DNA from: Ecdyonurus torrentis
Lineage: Eukaryota > Arthropoda > Insecta > Ephemeroptera > Heptageniidae
Reading direction: 5' to 3'
Assembly: GCA_949318235.1 (NCBI GenBank)
Contig: OX439132.1
Span: forward strand, 2,284,258-2,348,257
Length of the DNA: 64,000 nucleotides
Under the pieces are notes generated by a model, which was not told where the DNA came from, searched no databases, and worked only from the letters and a program-made list of their open reading frames with translations. Each line of letters opens with the position of its first letter. Position 1 is the first letter of the stretch. Shown here in pieces: positions 27,672-43,973 of the stretch. A program made the position numbers and the translations under genes.

Positions 27672-27902
27672 AATGGAGATTAGCGGTTTAGTGCGCGGGG
27701 AAACGCAGGGGAAGCTAGAGATCCCATTTAACATTACGCTTATGGGGAAAAACATTTTTTTTCTTTCTTTGTTTGTGATTTTTGTAAAAACTACTCCACC
27801 GATGCCAGAGATATTTAAATGAGAAATACTATATAGATATATTTTTACGTTTTTTAAGCCGTAAAAGGTTTTTGAGAATTTTTTAAACCGATGATCTCCA
27901 TT
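27672..27902 (-). mobile_element. Inverted-repeat element family Q, copy 2
   Basis: AATGGAGATTAGCGGTTTAG at the left and AAACCGATGATCTCCATT at the right, opposite in orientation to copy 1. It lies upstream of the first recognisable PTB-SH2 exon. Confidence 0.65.
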
Positions 27903-28445
27903 ATTAGCTAATATGTAATATTTATAAATATTATCTGAATAGGTATTACTGGACTGATTTTTCCAATTTATTAGTTGCTGTATATATGTAAATGTGTATG
28001 TATTAGTTTCTAACAAAAAAGGGTTAAATTCCTTGATACCATTAATTCTGTTAACCTGATGAAAATTTCGTCAAAACTTGCACAAAGTTCCAATGATGAA
28101 TGAACTAAACATCTGTCATGCAATGACCAATTAATGTCATAAACAATGAACGAATGTTTAATGAAGATAATTAGCATACTTCCCTACTAAACAAAATATC
28201 ATTAAAAACTAATAATGGGTATTAAATACTGAATATTGTACCAATTAAATTAGTGTTTTTAGAGTTTTTGAAACCTTTAAACCAAAGCATAGTAAAAAAT
28301 TTCCGTTTAGGGTTAAAAAAAATATTTGGCATAATATTTGGTATATTTAATGTTCTGTATAATATATTATTTGATACTTATGACATTTGATATATTAGTT
28401 ATAAGACACAAATATTTAATTGTTTTTGTTTGTTTGTTGTTCCAG
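27903..28445. other. Probable intron of the PTB-SH2 gene
   Basis: AT-rich, ending in a good acceptor at 28445. The upstream exon was not found. Confidence 0.6.
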
Positions 28446-32192
<3,747 letters not shown>

Positions 32193-32413
32193 ATAATATA
32201 TATAGTCCAGTTTTCCGTGAAAGTGACGAGCTTTTTTCTTATACATATATATAATAATATACTTTGTGTTGTTTGAAAATCATTGTCCAGCAGATCGTTT
32301 TTATTACATTTCTTGTTCAAAAATTGGACATGATATTATACAAAATAAGTACAGTAAATTTTGATTTATTACCTATGTGTAATGAAGTAAACTTCAGACT
32401 TGAAATTCTATTC

Positions 32414-32419
32414 AATAAA
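32414..32419 (+). terminator. Poly(A) signal of the PTB-SH2 gene
   Basis: A canonical AATAAA hexamer lies 222 bp after the stop codon, implying a 3' UTR of roughly 240 nt. A TTAA-type element begins about 110 bp further on. Confidence 0.6.
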
Positions 32420-32526
32420 TACTTCAATGTAACTTCAGATATCAATGGGAGACAGCAGTCAGCAATTCCGTGCTTCTCTTGAGATTTTGCTCCACTGACA
32501 AAATCTACTTCCCACTAATTGAAGAT

Positions 32527-32693
32527 TTAAGGTCCAAGCAGCCTTTTTATTTTATTTAATATTAAATATAATTTAAGAAAAAAAAAACATTTTGATTGGT
32601 TGAGAGTTGACTCTTAGCCTATCACAGCGGCTTTTTTAAAATTAAATTAATATTAAATAAAATAAAACGGCTGCGCGGGCCTTTCGAAAAAGA
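32527..32693. mobile_element. Palindromic element family K, copy 1
   Basis: TTAAGGTCCAAGCAGCC at the left and GGCTGCGCGGGCCTT at the right, with inner inverted repeats around TTGATTGGTTGAGAGTTGAC. It begins about 110 bp after the PTB-SH2 poly(A) signal. Confidence 0.65.
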
Positions 32694-32720
32694 AAATAAC
32701 AACTTTTTTTAAAAATTAAG

Positions 32721-33019
32721 CGTTGAAAATCTTGCACAGTTTTGTAAAGCTTAGATATTCTGGAATCAATGGTTAATGACGTCACTAAACGTTGACAATC
32801 TAACGATAAAAACGTCAGTGACGTCACAAGCGTTAGAATCACAATGGAATAAAACGTTAAACTTTGCTGTTGTACATATACATTTTTTTTTCTATTTAGT
32901 CCTAACGCTTGTGACGTCACTAACGTTTTTAAGGTTACAATTTCAACGTTTAGTGACGTCATAACCGTTGATTCCACAATACTTAAAGGATTGCAAAACT
33001 GTGTACAAGCTTTTCAACG
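32721..33019. mobile_element. MITE family B, copy 4
   Basis: Full-length palindrome beginning CGTTGAAAATCTTGCACAGT and ending ACAAGCTTTTCAACG, with four TGACGTCA octamers. It lies downstream of the PTB-SH2 gene. Confidence 0.82.
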
Positions 33020-33140
33020 ATTATTTTTTTGTGTGAAATGAAAATATATAAAAATATAATATATATAAATAAAGAATTAAAAATTTCGAAAATTTATTAT
33101 TGACTAGTACACATGAGAGAGTCCACATAAAATTGTCGTC

Positions 33141-33422
33141 GTAAATCTTCTACATAGTTTCACAATGATTTAGGTACAATAATTATCTATAACGTTGAAA
33201 ATCAAACATTAAAAACGTAAATGACGTCACAAGTGTTAGAATCACTTTGAAATAAACCTCAAAGTGTGTCGTTAAAAAAAATGTATTCGGTCGTTTATAA
33301 CACTTGTGACGTCACGTATGTTTTTTCGTTAAATTTTTAACATTTACTGTTAGTGACGTCATAACCGTTTATTGTACAATATTTATAAGCATTAAAAAAA
33401 CTATGTACAAGCTTTTCAACGG
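33141..33422. mobile_element. MITE family B, copy 5
   Basis: More diverged copy ending GTACAAGCTTTTCAACGG. It retains TGACGTCA sites and abuts a family G element. Confidence 0.7.
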
Positions 33423-33434
33423 TTATTTTCTGGT

Positions 33435-33707
33435 GCCACTCTAAAAATTGGTGCATTAGTTTATATATAGTTACAAATCCTAACTTATTCACTTTTAAGT
33501 TATTTTGAGCAGCTAAAATAATGCTTTTTATCAAGTTATTAACAATAGCAATTTTAACATAAAATATCTTTAAAACAACTTAAATTAGCTATTTTTAATA
33601 ACTTGCTAAAATGCATTATTGTAGCTATACTCGTAATAACTTAAAAGTGATTAACTTAAATAAGTTAGGATTCGTAACTAAAGTAATGCATCAATTTTTA
33701 GAGAGGG
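33435..33707. mobile_element. MITE family G, copy 2
   Basis: Begins GCCACTCTAAAAATTGGTGC and ends GCATCAATTTTTAGAG, immediately after a family B copy. Confidence 0.78.
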
Positions 33708-35086
33708 TGAATTATGAAAAGACTAAATCTAAATTACTAAATCTGAAGTTACTTTTAAGTTTGCAAAATAATAATAATAATATCCAATTTTAACAAAACA
33801 AAGTATAAAAACTTCTAGTGAAAATATATTAGAAATTGTCATAAACTTGAAGAGTTGTTTAACTCCACAGAAAAAGTGTAAAAAAAAAAAGTTAAAACTT
33901 TAAAAAAAAGTATTTAGTGGATATCTGTGTGTATATTTGAGAATAAAAAAGAAATAATTTGACGTAAAATATTATGAAATAGTAATTACTATACGTGTGT
34001 TATCTTAAGACTGTTCAGAGTCCGTTAATTATATAATTAGTTTTAATTAAATATTAATTAATTATTTTATATTTAAGCTGGTGTTATAAAAGACCTAGTC
34101 AAGTTAATTTGGGTTTAATTAAACTATAATTTATTGATTTAATTTAATACCAGATTAACTGATAATCAGTGTTTATTTTAAAAATCACGTTTTAAATTTA
34201 CGGAAATAAGAAAATAGAGTGCATGAAAGAAAGTCAAAATTTTAAAATTTAATAATTCTGGTTTAAATTCATTTAAAAATATCAATTTCTTAGTTTAATG
34301 TACTTAATTATTTTAAGTAAAAAATTTGTACTTTGCTATTTAAGTATTTTTTGATGTATTATTTGTCAAATCATATAAAAAAAAGTAAATTATGTTTGAA
34401 AGAAATGCTTTTAACTATTTAAAAAATATGCAAATTTTGAACACCCTAAAAAATAAAGAGATTTTGGCAATTTCAAAAGTTCAAGTCGTCAAAAGATTTT
34501 TTGACGATTTGAATTGTATTTTGAATAAACAACAGCTTTATAAAATTCAACTTTAACTTCATATTCCTTCAAAAAATTTACATAACTAAAATTATATTTT
34601 TTTCTAGATTAGAAATTTAAGAAATGCAATGAAATGCAAATCATGTTTTTAAAATTAAAAGTTGCTAATTATTTTGACAACCACATAAAAAAACTATTTA
34701 TTTCTCATTTGCTACTTATTATTTGCTATTCTCAAAAATTTGATTATGTTTCCGTAGTAACGTGAATTTTAAAAAATGTCCCGATATAACCCGGATTTCT
34801 GCTCTATTTCATGTCAACACAATACGATGGACAAATTGTCAAGAGTTTCAGTGTGACGTCATTTTTGTGATACCCGCCTACTGCTTGCGCGAGGTCAAAT
34901 TATTTGAATATCTGTGATTTTAAGTTGCTTTCTCTATACTAACTTCTGTAAACACTGAAATTCAAACTAAAAATTAACTAACAATATCAATATTTTTTGC
35001 TTTTGCTTCTGAGGTATCAAAAAAATAAAATAACTAAAACGTAAAAGTGTTTCAGTAAATAAGTGGATAGTGGATACTGTTTCTAC
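33708..35086. other. AT-rich spacer
   Basis: No gene, long repeat or palindrome recognised. Confidence 0.55.
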
Positions 35087-35426
35087 TTAAGGAAGTAGGG
35101 GACCGACGTCGGCCATTAGACTCAAACTTTTATCGGCAAAAAAATTTGAAATTTTGCACAATGATACTTCTGCTTAAGACAATTTCAAATATATAAAATT
35201 TTGGGGGGGTCATCGTGCAAATTAATTTTATACGATTTTTTGAAATTTTAAGCCCATAAGGCATAATGTTAATTTCAATAATTTTTTTCTTTTTTTTTTG
35301 GACGGTGACACATCTTGAAATTTTTATCACGGCTAGGTGTGACCCTTAGCTACACAATGATACCAAATTTAGACCCGAAACACGAGCTAGTTTTTGAGAT
35401 ATAAGGTCGGTCCCCTACTCCCTTAA
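35087..35426. mobile_element. TTAA-bounded MITE with AGTAGGGGACCGAC ends (family O)
   Basis: TTAAGGAAGTAGGGGACCGAC-like left end and inverted GGTCGGTCCCCTACTCCCTT right end followed by AA. TTAA flanks both sides. A diverged relative may lie at about 10600-10950. Confidence 0.75.
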
Positions 35427-36046
35427 ATCTAAATGAAGAGCTTACCGTTTTTTTTTTTTTTTTTTTTTTTCCTCAGTATATCACTAATTTTTTTTTAATA
35501 ATAATATTTTAAGAGTCCTGTGTCAACACACTTTTCAAGAACTTAAAATTTAAAAAATGTAAACATCTAATGGCTTATGTAGACTTCAATTTTGTTAAAT
35601 AAACCATTAATCTTATTGTTATTCGGTTGAACTTCAATAGATTCAATAGATGTATTGTCCATTTTTAATAAGTATATAGTAATCTAATGTGTGACAATAC
35701 AACACTTTCAAAATACATTTTCTCAATGTTTACAATTATTTAGATCATAAATGATAATTGTCTATAAAATTATGGTCAGTATAAAATGTATAACAATGTA
35801 ATTCTGGAAGTCGTATATTTTATAATAGAGCAGATACAAAAAACATTTGATTGGTGTGATAGCTGAATCGTCTTTCTTTTCTTTTTCTTTTTTTTTTTTT
35901 TTTATTTATTAACTAGTAATGTTTTGATTAAATTTTGTCAATATTGCAATGTTCGGTGATTGTCCTCGCTGGCTAGTCCCGTACGTACGTACACTTCTTA
36001 GCATCAAAATGTTTACTTTTGTGTCTTGACATGCACGTGAACAAAA

Positions 36047-36236
36047 ATAACTACGTAATAATTATGCTGGATCATTTTTAACACCATTTGTTCAATAATT
36101 TATGCTATATTTCATAATAGTTATGTTAATATAGCATAAATATATTATATTGTACAGAATTATGTTGTTCTGATTTAGCATAAATTATGTTATAATGACA
36201 TAAATGCAGCATAAATTACGTAATTTAATGTTTCTG
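36047..36236. mobile_element. MITE family C, full-length copy
   Basis: Begins AAATAACTACGTAATAATTA and ends GCATAAATTACGTAATTTAA followed by TTTCTGTGC. Confidence 0.72.
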
Positions 36237-36317
36237 TGCAAATCTGTAAATTATAAGCAAAGGCTAAAGGAAGCCTTATATTAGGATAATATGCTGGGGG
36301 GGGGGGGGGGTCAAGCT

Positions 36318-36719
36318 TTAAGGCCCACGCAGCCGTCTTCTTTTATTTAATTAATTTAAGAAAATAATCCGCTGTGATTGGCTAAGAGTCGACTCACAGC
36401 CAATCACAGCGGCTTATTTTCTTAAATTAGTGATATTTAAGTGATATTTTCAGTGATTCCTATAATACAATAAAAAGTTTGTATTATAGGAATATTGGGA
36501 AACAATGATTATGGTATTAATGCATGATCGTTAATCCTAATACAATGTATTGAAGCATGCGTGTGTTATCTTAACTTTAATTTTACTTTCATTGTAATTC
36601 TTTGATTATTTGTACTGAGTGTACCGCCAATGTAGTGGGCGCAAAGCCCGTTTCTGGTTGACAAAATAAATAAATAAAATAAATAAATAAATAAAATAAG
36701 ACGGCTGCGCGGGCCTTTA
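36318..36719. mobile_element. Palindromic element family K, copy 2, enlarged
   Basis: TTAAGGCCCACGCAGCC at the left and GGCTGCGCGGGCCTTTA at the right. An inner hairpin at about 36355-36430 is centred on GAGTCGACTC. About 240 bp of extra sequence lies between it and the right end. Confidence 0.6.
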
Positions 36720-36909
36720 GATGCAAACCTAAGAATTTGATTCTTAGTTTTAGTAACGATAACTTGCATTAATAGATACAGGACATAAAATAAATATTTT
36801 GAAGTGAGGAAGTGTACAACCCTGAGCTGCATGCGCACCGCAAAATTACAAGCTTTTAAAATAAAATGAGCGGACCAAAAAAAAAAAAAAAAAAAAAAAA
36901 AGTAACAAT

Positions 36910-37005
36910 TCTAACAACATAATTTATGTTATATAGTTAAGTGATTATACTACATTGCATTACATAATAGCATAATTATACACTGCAACATAAATTACGT
37001 TTTTT
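36910..37005. mobile_element. MITE family C, short copy
   Basis: Reduced element with TAACAACATAATTTATGTTA and CATAAATTACGTTTTTT at its ends. Confidence 0.5.
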
Positions 37006-37249
37006 CCCGGCTAAAAATGGGACGTTACAAAAAATTTATTGGCTCTACATTCAAGATGAATATTGTCTTCTTCACTTTAACTTATTTTTAATTTTGTGTT
37101 ATTGTAATTTTGATGTGCGTGTTATATCCGCTAGTCCCCATAATTCCCGCTGTTCACATTAGCCCCATGTCGCTGTTATCTCCCCCTTGCCTTATTATTT
37201 GACATCATTGATTGCATTGATTCAATCAATATGTCTTACAAAGTTATTA

Positions 37250-37925
37250 AATATTGACAAAATGTATCACCAGATAGAAGACTTGCAAAAATTGACATTT
37301 TTAGCTGAAATAAATAATCAAACTGAGAGACCAACAACAATTATTCACTATATAACCAAGTGCTAGCAGATGACTTTGTGTTCCTGGCTTGATTTTGCAT
37401 TTTTTTTTCTTGTCATATTGTGTTAGGGTGCAATGAAGCAGCTACAACTTTTCAACCTTATTCTAACGTGCATATTTTACTGATTTTTTTAAAATTCACG
37501 CAGTTAAAAAAAACTACATATATAATTATGCTAGCACAATTTTAGCACAATTTGTTCAATACAGCATAATTTATGCTATATTGCATAATAACTATGTTAC
37601 ATAGCATAATTATTATGTTGTGCAGCATAATTATTTATGTGGCTCCAATTTTAGCATCATTTATGCTAGAATGACGCATAAATGCAGCATAAATTACGTA
37701 ATTTATTTTTGTCCTGTTTAAAAAATATAATAATTAATAAATAAAATTATAATGATAGCATTAACAAAAAATATAATTTTAATTGCTTCATTGCCCCATA
37801 AGAAAGCATGTTAAAAATGAGAACAGTGAGACAAAGTCGTCTGCTAGCACTTTGTTAGTATTGTTGGGCTGTCAGTTTTTTATTTGCACTAATATTTGTA
37901 CTTTTGCAAGTTTTCTATAATATTA
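37250..37925. mobile_element. Inverted-repeat element family M, copy 1, interrupted by family C
   Basis: Left arm with AAGTGCTAGCAGATGACTTT at about 37360 and right arm with AAAGTCGTCTGCTAGCACTT at about 37832. A family C element lies between them. Confidence 0.6.
37505..37712. mobile_element. MITE family C copy nested in a family M element
   Basis: Begins AAAAAAACTACATATATAAT and ends GCATAAATTACGTAATTTAT. Family M sequence lies on both sides. Confidence 0.7.
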
Positions 37926-38115
37926 TGTAATTTATGTGTTTTTGCTAAAATAAAAATCTTGCCCATAACTAACTTTGAGAGAAATCAAATTTATTGACAC
38001 TCAATAATGTAATACACTGAAAAAAAATACTTTTTGGTTAGGATTGCAAACTGAGTAGTGAGAAACCATTTAATAGTAACACGCGTGACACGTCCTGTAC
38101 ACTGTTAAAAACTTA

Positions 38116-38391
38116 GCGTTCTAAATATTTTACACAGTTTCACAACATTAAATATTGTAAAATCAACGGTTATGACGTCACTAAACGTTGACAATCTAAC
38201 GATTAAAACGTAAATGACGTCACAGCTTGAGAAAATCAAAATAAAATTAACGTCAAAGTGTGACGCTGGAAACTGATATTTTTACTTTAAGGTTCTACCG
38301 TTTCAGACGTCACTAACGTTTTACCAATTTTAACGTTTAGTGACGTCATAACCGTTAATTCTACAATTCTCAAAGCATTGTGAGACAGTGT
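38116..38391. mobile_element. MITE family B, copy 6
   Basis: Palindrome with AACGGTTATGACGTCACTAA on the left and TAGTGACGTCATAACCGTT on the right. Three of the four octamers are clear. Confidence 0.75.
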
Positions 38392-38473
38392 TTAAATTAA
38401 ATAACTTACTTAATTAAAAATAATAATAAAAATAAAAAAGCATAGGAAAAAAATGAAATTTTTGCAAGATTGA

Positions 38474-38861
38474 GGCTTAAAGTCACACTTAACACAAAAA
38501 ATTAGTATATTTTATTTTTCTCCAAAATTAATTTAACAGAAATCAATCGTTTATTTGACTTCTCTAGCCCGCGAGATAAGCGAACCTCAGGGTAACGAGA
38601 TATAGAACACGCCCCTCTACTATCACAGTAAAAAATATGTACCTCTTGATCTACCTGCTAAGCTTACCTGAGAAGGTTTACAGACTTTTTACTTGCACAG
38701 TATAGGGGTAAAAGTGACGTCACATTTACCCTCGTTACCCTCGCGGAGATCGCTTATCCCGCGGGCTAGAAAAGTCAAATAAGCGACTAATTTCTATTCA
38801 GTTTTGTTCTAGAGAAGAACAAAACAAACATATTTTTAGTGTTAAGTGTGTCTGTAAGGCT
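38474..38861. mobile_element. Inverted-repeat element of about 390 bp with a GC-rich inner palindrome
   Basis: Ends GCTTAAAGTCACACTTAACA and GTGTTAAGTGTGTCTGTAAG. Inner arms TAGCCCGCGAGATAAGCGAA and TCGCTTATCCCGCGGGCTAG are also inverted. Contains TGACGTCA. Confidence 0.7.
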
Positions 38862-39674
38862 AACACAATGTCTGGCCCCTCTTACACCAGACCACAACAG
38901 AAAATATTAATATTTATTTTGATTACTGATTGATTGTTTCATGCTATATCTATATCCTGCAATCTTCAGGCTATTCCTCAAACATTCCATCATTCTTGGG
39001 CCTATAGTTTGCTTTCCATACATACAGGACAGGAGTATATTATGGACTTAAGTCTTTCCTGCCTGCCTGAATCACTGCAGATGAGACTTTTGTAATATTA
39101 GAATGTACAGGAACGATTAAAAAAATTGTAGTGTTAGTAAATAAAATTATTAAAATTAAAAAAAAAAAATTTACGTCAACTTATTATTATGGTTTTTTAT
39201 CTTTACTCACTTATGATTCGAACTTATAAAAAAAGAAGCCAGAAAATATATCTGTAGAGTTTTTTTTTTCAGTGTAAACCAAAGTCTTGTATTGAGTAAA
39301 CAAACTGGCAAATTTGAATGTCTGCCACGGTACTGTGTGTGTATTTATATTATGTAATAACACGCGATGCTATAGACAATATTCTTATCAACGCATGTTT
39401 CGTCCACTAGCGCCACTGCTCCATATGTTAACATAGAGTGGTTAAACTAGTAAACAACTGAAAATTAAAACCAGGCAGACATTTGAAATTAAAGGAAAGA
39501 GGTCTAAAATATTGTCATCAACTTTTATATTAACTGACCACCTTTCTATTGAATTTCACCATTGAAATTAGGAGCAGAAAATATTTAACATTGAGTCTTA
39601 TGGGACAATAAATTCAAATTTCTATAATGATGTGGATCTAGAATTGTTGTACTGCATATTCTGCACCAACTAAA

Positions 39675-39883
39675 ATAAATACGTAATAATTATGCTAACT
39701 CATTTCCAGCACAATTTGTTCAATACAGCATAATTTATGCTATATTGCATAATAATTATGTTATATAGCATAAATATTATGTTGTACAGAATAGTTATTT
39801 ATGTTGTTCTGATTTAGCATAAATTATGTTATAATGACATAAATGCTACAGCATAAATTACGTAATTTAATATTTCCGTGTGA
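39675..39883. mobile_element. MITE family C, full-length copy
   Basis: Begins AAATAAATACGTAATAATTA and ends GCATAAATTACGTAATTTAA, then TATTTCCGTGTG. Confidence 0.72.
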
Positions 39884-41494
39884 AAGAGGAAATTATCTTC
39901 AATTGATTAATATTTAATTTTGAAAATTTTGGAGTGCATTAAGTATATTTTGAATTAAATTTTTATTAGGGTGATGTAAAATCACGCTTATGCAAAAGCT
40001 AAAGAACGTGACGCCATATCACGATTTTTCCAAAAAAATAATTAAAAATATAAATGATGAACTCAAAAATTTAAAATAAAAATCGTACATATGAATCGAT
40101 TTATGTTCACTTTAATTCAGATATGCAATAAAATCCACTTTTTTTCCTTCCTTCATTGAAAATTGGTGACTGTTTGAAATCTATAGTTCTCTGGGTTCCT
40201 CCTGCTCCCATAAGATTTTATAATAAGTCCCATAAGAAAGCAAGTCCAATTGACCGTCACTCTGTTGATCACACTTGACCTCTCTCCTTACTAAAACAGT
40301 CAGTTTACCAAGTACTCGGCTACATATGTTAAATCTGACATTAAATCCTTATTTATTATGTAACATAAAAAAAAACAGACAATAATAATAAAAATACTGT
40401 ATATTACACAAAAAAATTACGTTGCATTTTTAATTAAAAAAAAATCCTTTTTTTTTTCCTCTTATGTAACATTTAGTATTATAATTTTAATTGAAAATTA
40501 ATAATTCCGCGTTAAATAAACCTATATATTTAAATGTGGGTTATCTCTATAGGTCAATGCGGGTACGTATAGACATTTAATAGATTAAAATATGTGTATT
40601 TGATGATGCAATTTTTATATGTATGGATGTATGGGGATTGTTTATATCATTATGCTTCTTTTTTTTTTTTTTCAAAACAATAACAAATGATGCGCCATAC
40701 AGCCCCCCTCCCTCCCCCTCTCTCTCTTTTTTCTCTCCAACTCAAACATGTATAAAGCAATGCGCTCACATGTTTCACGCAGTTAATGTTTATACTTTCA
40801 ATCGTCATAAGTAGACATTGTTTTGTTTTTTTGAAAGGTGTTTCATTCAAAAAGTATCTACTATTGATATCTCCAAGTTATCAACTTTAATAAAAGAAAA
40901 ATAAAGGTAAGTTTCTTTTTGTTTTGATAAAATACGTTAGGGTTACTTTTTATGTTATAATTTTGAAATCTAAAATATTGTTTATTTATATTTTTAAGAA
41001 CAATATACTTATTTAATTGATGAATAAGCATCCGTGTATAAGCAAGTGAAAGAAGAGATCTTATGTAATAATGCGGGATTATTATGAATTATTTTGAGGT
41101 GTTTTTTATGATATATTTACGCATTGTTGCATGAAATTTTGCATAGTTTTTTTCTGTGACGTTATGACGTCGTATATAAAAGGCATGAAAATTGTCTGTA
41201 TTAAATTTAAAATTATGATATTTATTTCTCAATTAATTTGTTATCTCCATTATATTTGATAGTCATGCGGTTCTAAGATTTTTTATCATTATGAAGTTTT
41301 ATAAATGAGTTTTGTAAATAAGTTTTATATTTCTCGTCTATAATAACAACATTACAAAACTGCATGCCAGCGTGGATATTGAATATTATCTTGTCACGAA
41401 ACATCTCTTCTCTCACTACATCAGTTTAACTATAGCTCACTCTTACACGTATAAGTTATAACACTGCAACATTAATTCAATTCCCAGTATACAA
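39884..41494. other. AT-rich spacer
   Basis: No gene seen. A C/T-rich patch at about 40700 produces short open frames only. Confidence 0.55.
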
Positions 41495-41578
41495 AAAGAA
41501 TAGATTAAGTAATTAATGCTGTATTTATGTCATTGTAGAATAAATATAATGCTAAATTAGAACTATAATTATATAATA

Positions 41579-41859
41579 TATGTTAGCATCAAAACCCGAA
41601 ATTGACCCAAACTAGGTATTTTTGCTCATTTCGCCTTTTGGTTCGTCGCTTTTTTGCCAATAAACGGAATGCCAGTTTATTTCGGCTTTTGGTCACGAAA
41701 TTTTGATCCATACTAGTTTTGAGCATTTCGCAAAAAGCAAAACCCGGTGTAAACATTTATATCTAGTTTTGGTCTTTGAATTTTGACCAGAACTAGTTGT
41801 GGTCAAAATAGAAAAATTAAAAGCCGAAAAATGAACATTTCTCATTGAAGGTTCTGATG

Positions 41860-41867
<8 letters not shown>
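41579..41867. mobile_element. Palindromic element with TTAGCATCARAACC ends
   Basis: Left end ATGTTAGCATCAAAACC and right end GGTTCTGATGCTAACTA are inverted repeats. The interior has several inverted TTTTGGTC/GACCAAAA motifs. No coding potential. Confidence 0.6.

Positions 41868-41938
<71 letters not shown>
41868..41938. repeat. (TA)n microsatellite
   Basis: About 35 units inside the broken family C copy. Confidence 0.96.
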
Positions 41939-41941
<3 letters not shown>

Positions 41942-42115
41942 TGTGTTATTGTGCTACACCATCCCCAGTCCCAGTCCCAGAATAGTTATATGGTCAGTCT
42001 GTACAACATAATACTTATGTCACATAATTATTATGCAGTATAGCATATAGATTATGCTGTATTTAACAAACTATGCTAAAAATAAACTGGCTTAATTATC
42101 ACGTAGGTATTTTAG

Positions 42116-43149
42116 TCCATGTATATATATCGTAAGCATGCCACACTTCACATGTAAGATTACATAAGGTCCTCTAAATAAAACACTACACGTGTGTCTA
42201 TGTTTTATTTGTCACTATCAGAGCAGCGCAGTTTTCACTTTTTCTGTCATGATGGTACTTGAACACTGATTATAACTTCACAACAATCAAGCGAGCGACG
42301 TAGTTTTGTGTTTCTATTAGCACTCGAGCAAGCGCGTGCATGTGCGTTTGAAACGTGGGAGCCACGTGGTCTCTGTAACAATGCCTGCGCAACATTTAAA
42401 TATTATATCAATGAAGGATAGTAGCCACTGCTTGCGTTAATTAAGTATTAATTATGCTATGTTTATATCATTATATATACATAACCTTTTTTATCACAAT
42501 TGCATAATTGTATAATAGGCAACCCGGGCAACAATCTCTATTGTTGACTTGAAACGTATACGAAATCCTGAGTTCCTAAAGCTGCTTACTTTAGATTTTA
42601 TTTTTATTATTCTAATTTGGGAGGGTACAAAAGTATAAGAATGAGGGTCCCATCGCATGAATTTTACGTTTTTTGATTTATTTTTTTAATCCCTTTATAA
42701 AAGGTTAAAAAAAATATTGTGTCACTCATTTCAAAATGAAAGATGTATAGTTTATATTGTTTCCCTATATAGCGCGTGCCACAATATAACACAGTTATAT
42801 ATAGGTTAAGGATATACATAAATGTGTAAATTATATAGTTAAATATATGAGATACGTACGCCAAAATATTTCACTTTCTCCGTAGATATTGTGATATCAG
42901 GTACTTAGTATGCAAGTGACAAGTGCATTGCAAATATTGTCAAAGTACACAACAAACTTTTACCTTGAGTGTCAAGGATAGATGAACATATATGTATGTA
43001 TGTACTGTATGTGCATTGTAGTCGTATTGTCTGCATGGCAAACATCAATTTAACTGCTCATTTCTTCTAGGAATATTGTCACCTTTTCCTCGAGTCTATA
43101 CAATAGCTTTTAGTTCAAGTGTAATTTAAACTTACGCTCTACCCATTCA
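42116..43149. other. Spacer with a CpG-rich patch
   Basis: About 42290-42400 is richer in GC (GAGCAAGCGCGTGCATGTGC) with CACGTGG. It could be regulatory, but no exon is supported. Confidence 0.45.
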
Positions 43150-43170
43150 TTTGTTTATTGATTTATTTGT

Positions 43171-43221
<51 letters not shown>

Positions 43222-43360
43222 TTCATTCATTTGTTTATTTATTCATTTTTTTATTTATTTTAATTTATTATGTTTTTTATTCATTTATTTATTTATTTAC
43301 TTGTTTATTTATTTTTTAATTTTTTTTATTTGTTTGTTTACTTATTTATTAATTTATTTA
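43150..43360. repeat. Degenerate (TTTA)n tract
   Basis: TTTATTTATTTA runs with TTCATTTG variants. The open frame through it (FIYLFIYL repeats) is an artefact of the repeat. Confidence 0.92.
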
Positions 43361-43544
43361 CGATTATATTTTATAAAAAAAGGGTTTATTTTTATTCCTA
43401 TTGATTTAGTTTGTTTTTATATTGGTTTAATACAAATTACTATACGATAGAGTTTTAAATTTATTTTTAAAGTGAAACGTTGAGATATCCTATCAATTGA
43501 GTGACAATAAAACTATTTAATAACGCAATGGTATTAAGAATTGT

Positions 43545-43774
43545 GTCACAGGAAAAATTACTGCAAATCATGTAAATGACAACAGGTAAATATTAGGCTG
43601 GCCCAGGTATTGGTATACTACAATAATACAGGTAAAACATACTACAATGTAGTCATGTCTCACCTAGATTACCTGACATTTCACCTGCATTACCTGACAT
43701 ATATCAATACCTGGGCCAGGGCAATATTTACCTGTTGTCATTTACTTGCAATTCTTTTTTTTTTCTTCCTGTGT
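43545..43774. mobile_element. Palindromic element with AAATGACAACAGGTAAATAT arms
   Basis: Arms of about 60 bp (GTAAATGACAACAGGTAAAT and inverse, then GGCCCAGGTATTG and inverse) enclose a centre with repeated CACCTGCATTACCTGACAT-like units. Confidence 0.75.
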
Positions 43775-43973
43775 TGCAAAGGTATCACGTAGCACTAAAA
43801 ACTCTGAAAGAATCAAAATGTTTTATAAAATATAATTAAAATAAGTAGATTTGAAAATTAAAAAAAAAAAGTTCATGTTGAACACTTGTCAAGCATAATT
43901 GATCTTACCCTTGATATGGCGCATTCTTAATTACTTTTATGTTTATAATTAAAAAACTTAATGTAATGTTAAT

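Larger units (their letters stand above)
41495..42115. mobile_element. MITE family C copy broken by another element and (TA)n
   Basis: Left part to about 41578 and right part from about 41990 are family C. Between them are a 290-bp palindromic element and a (TA)n array. Confidence 0.5.

Noticed and set aside
27549..28016. 155-codon minus-strand open frame
   Set aside because: It runs through a family Q element and AT-rich intron, has no recognisable domain and no splice support.
43151..43450. 99-codon hydrophobic open frame resembling a membrane protein
   Set aside because: It is a translation of degenerate (TTTA)n.
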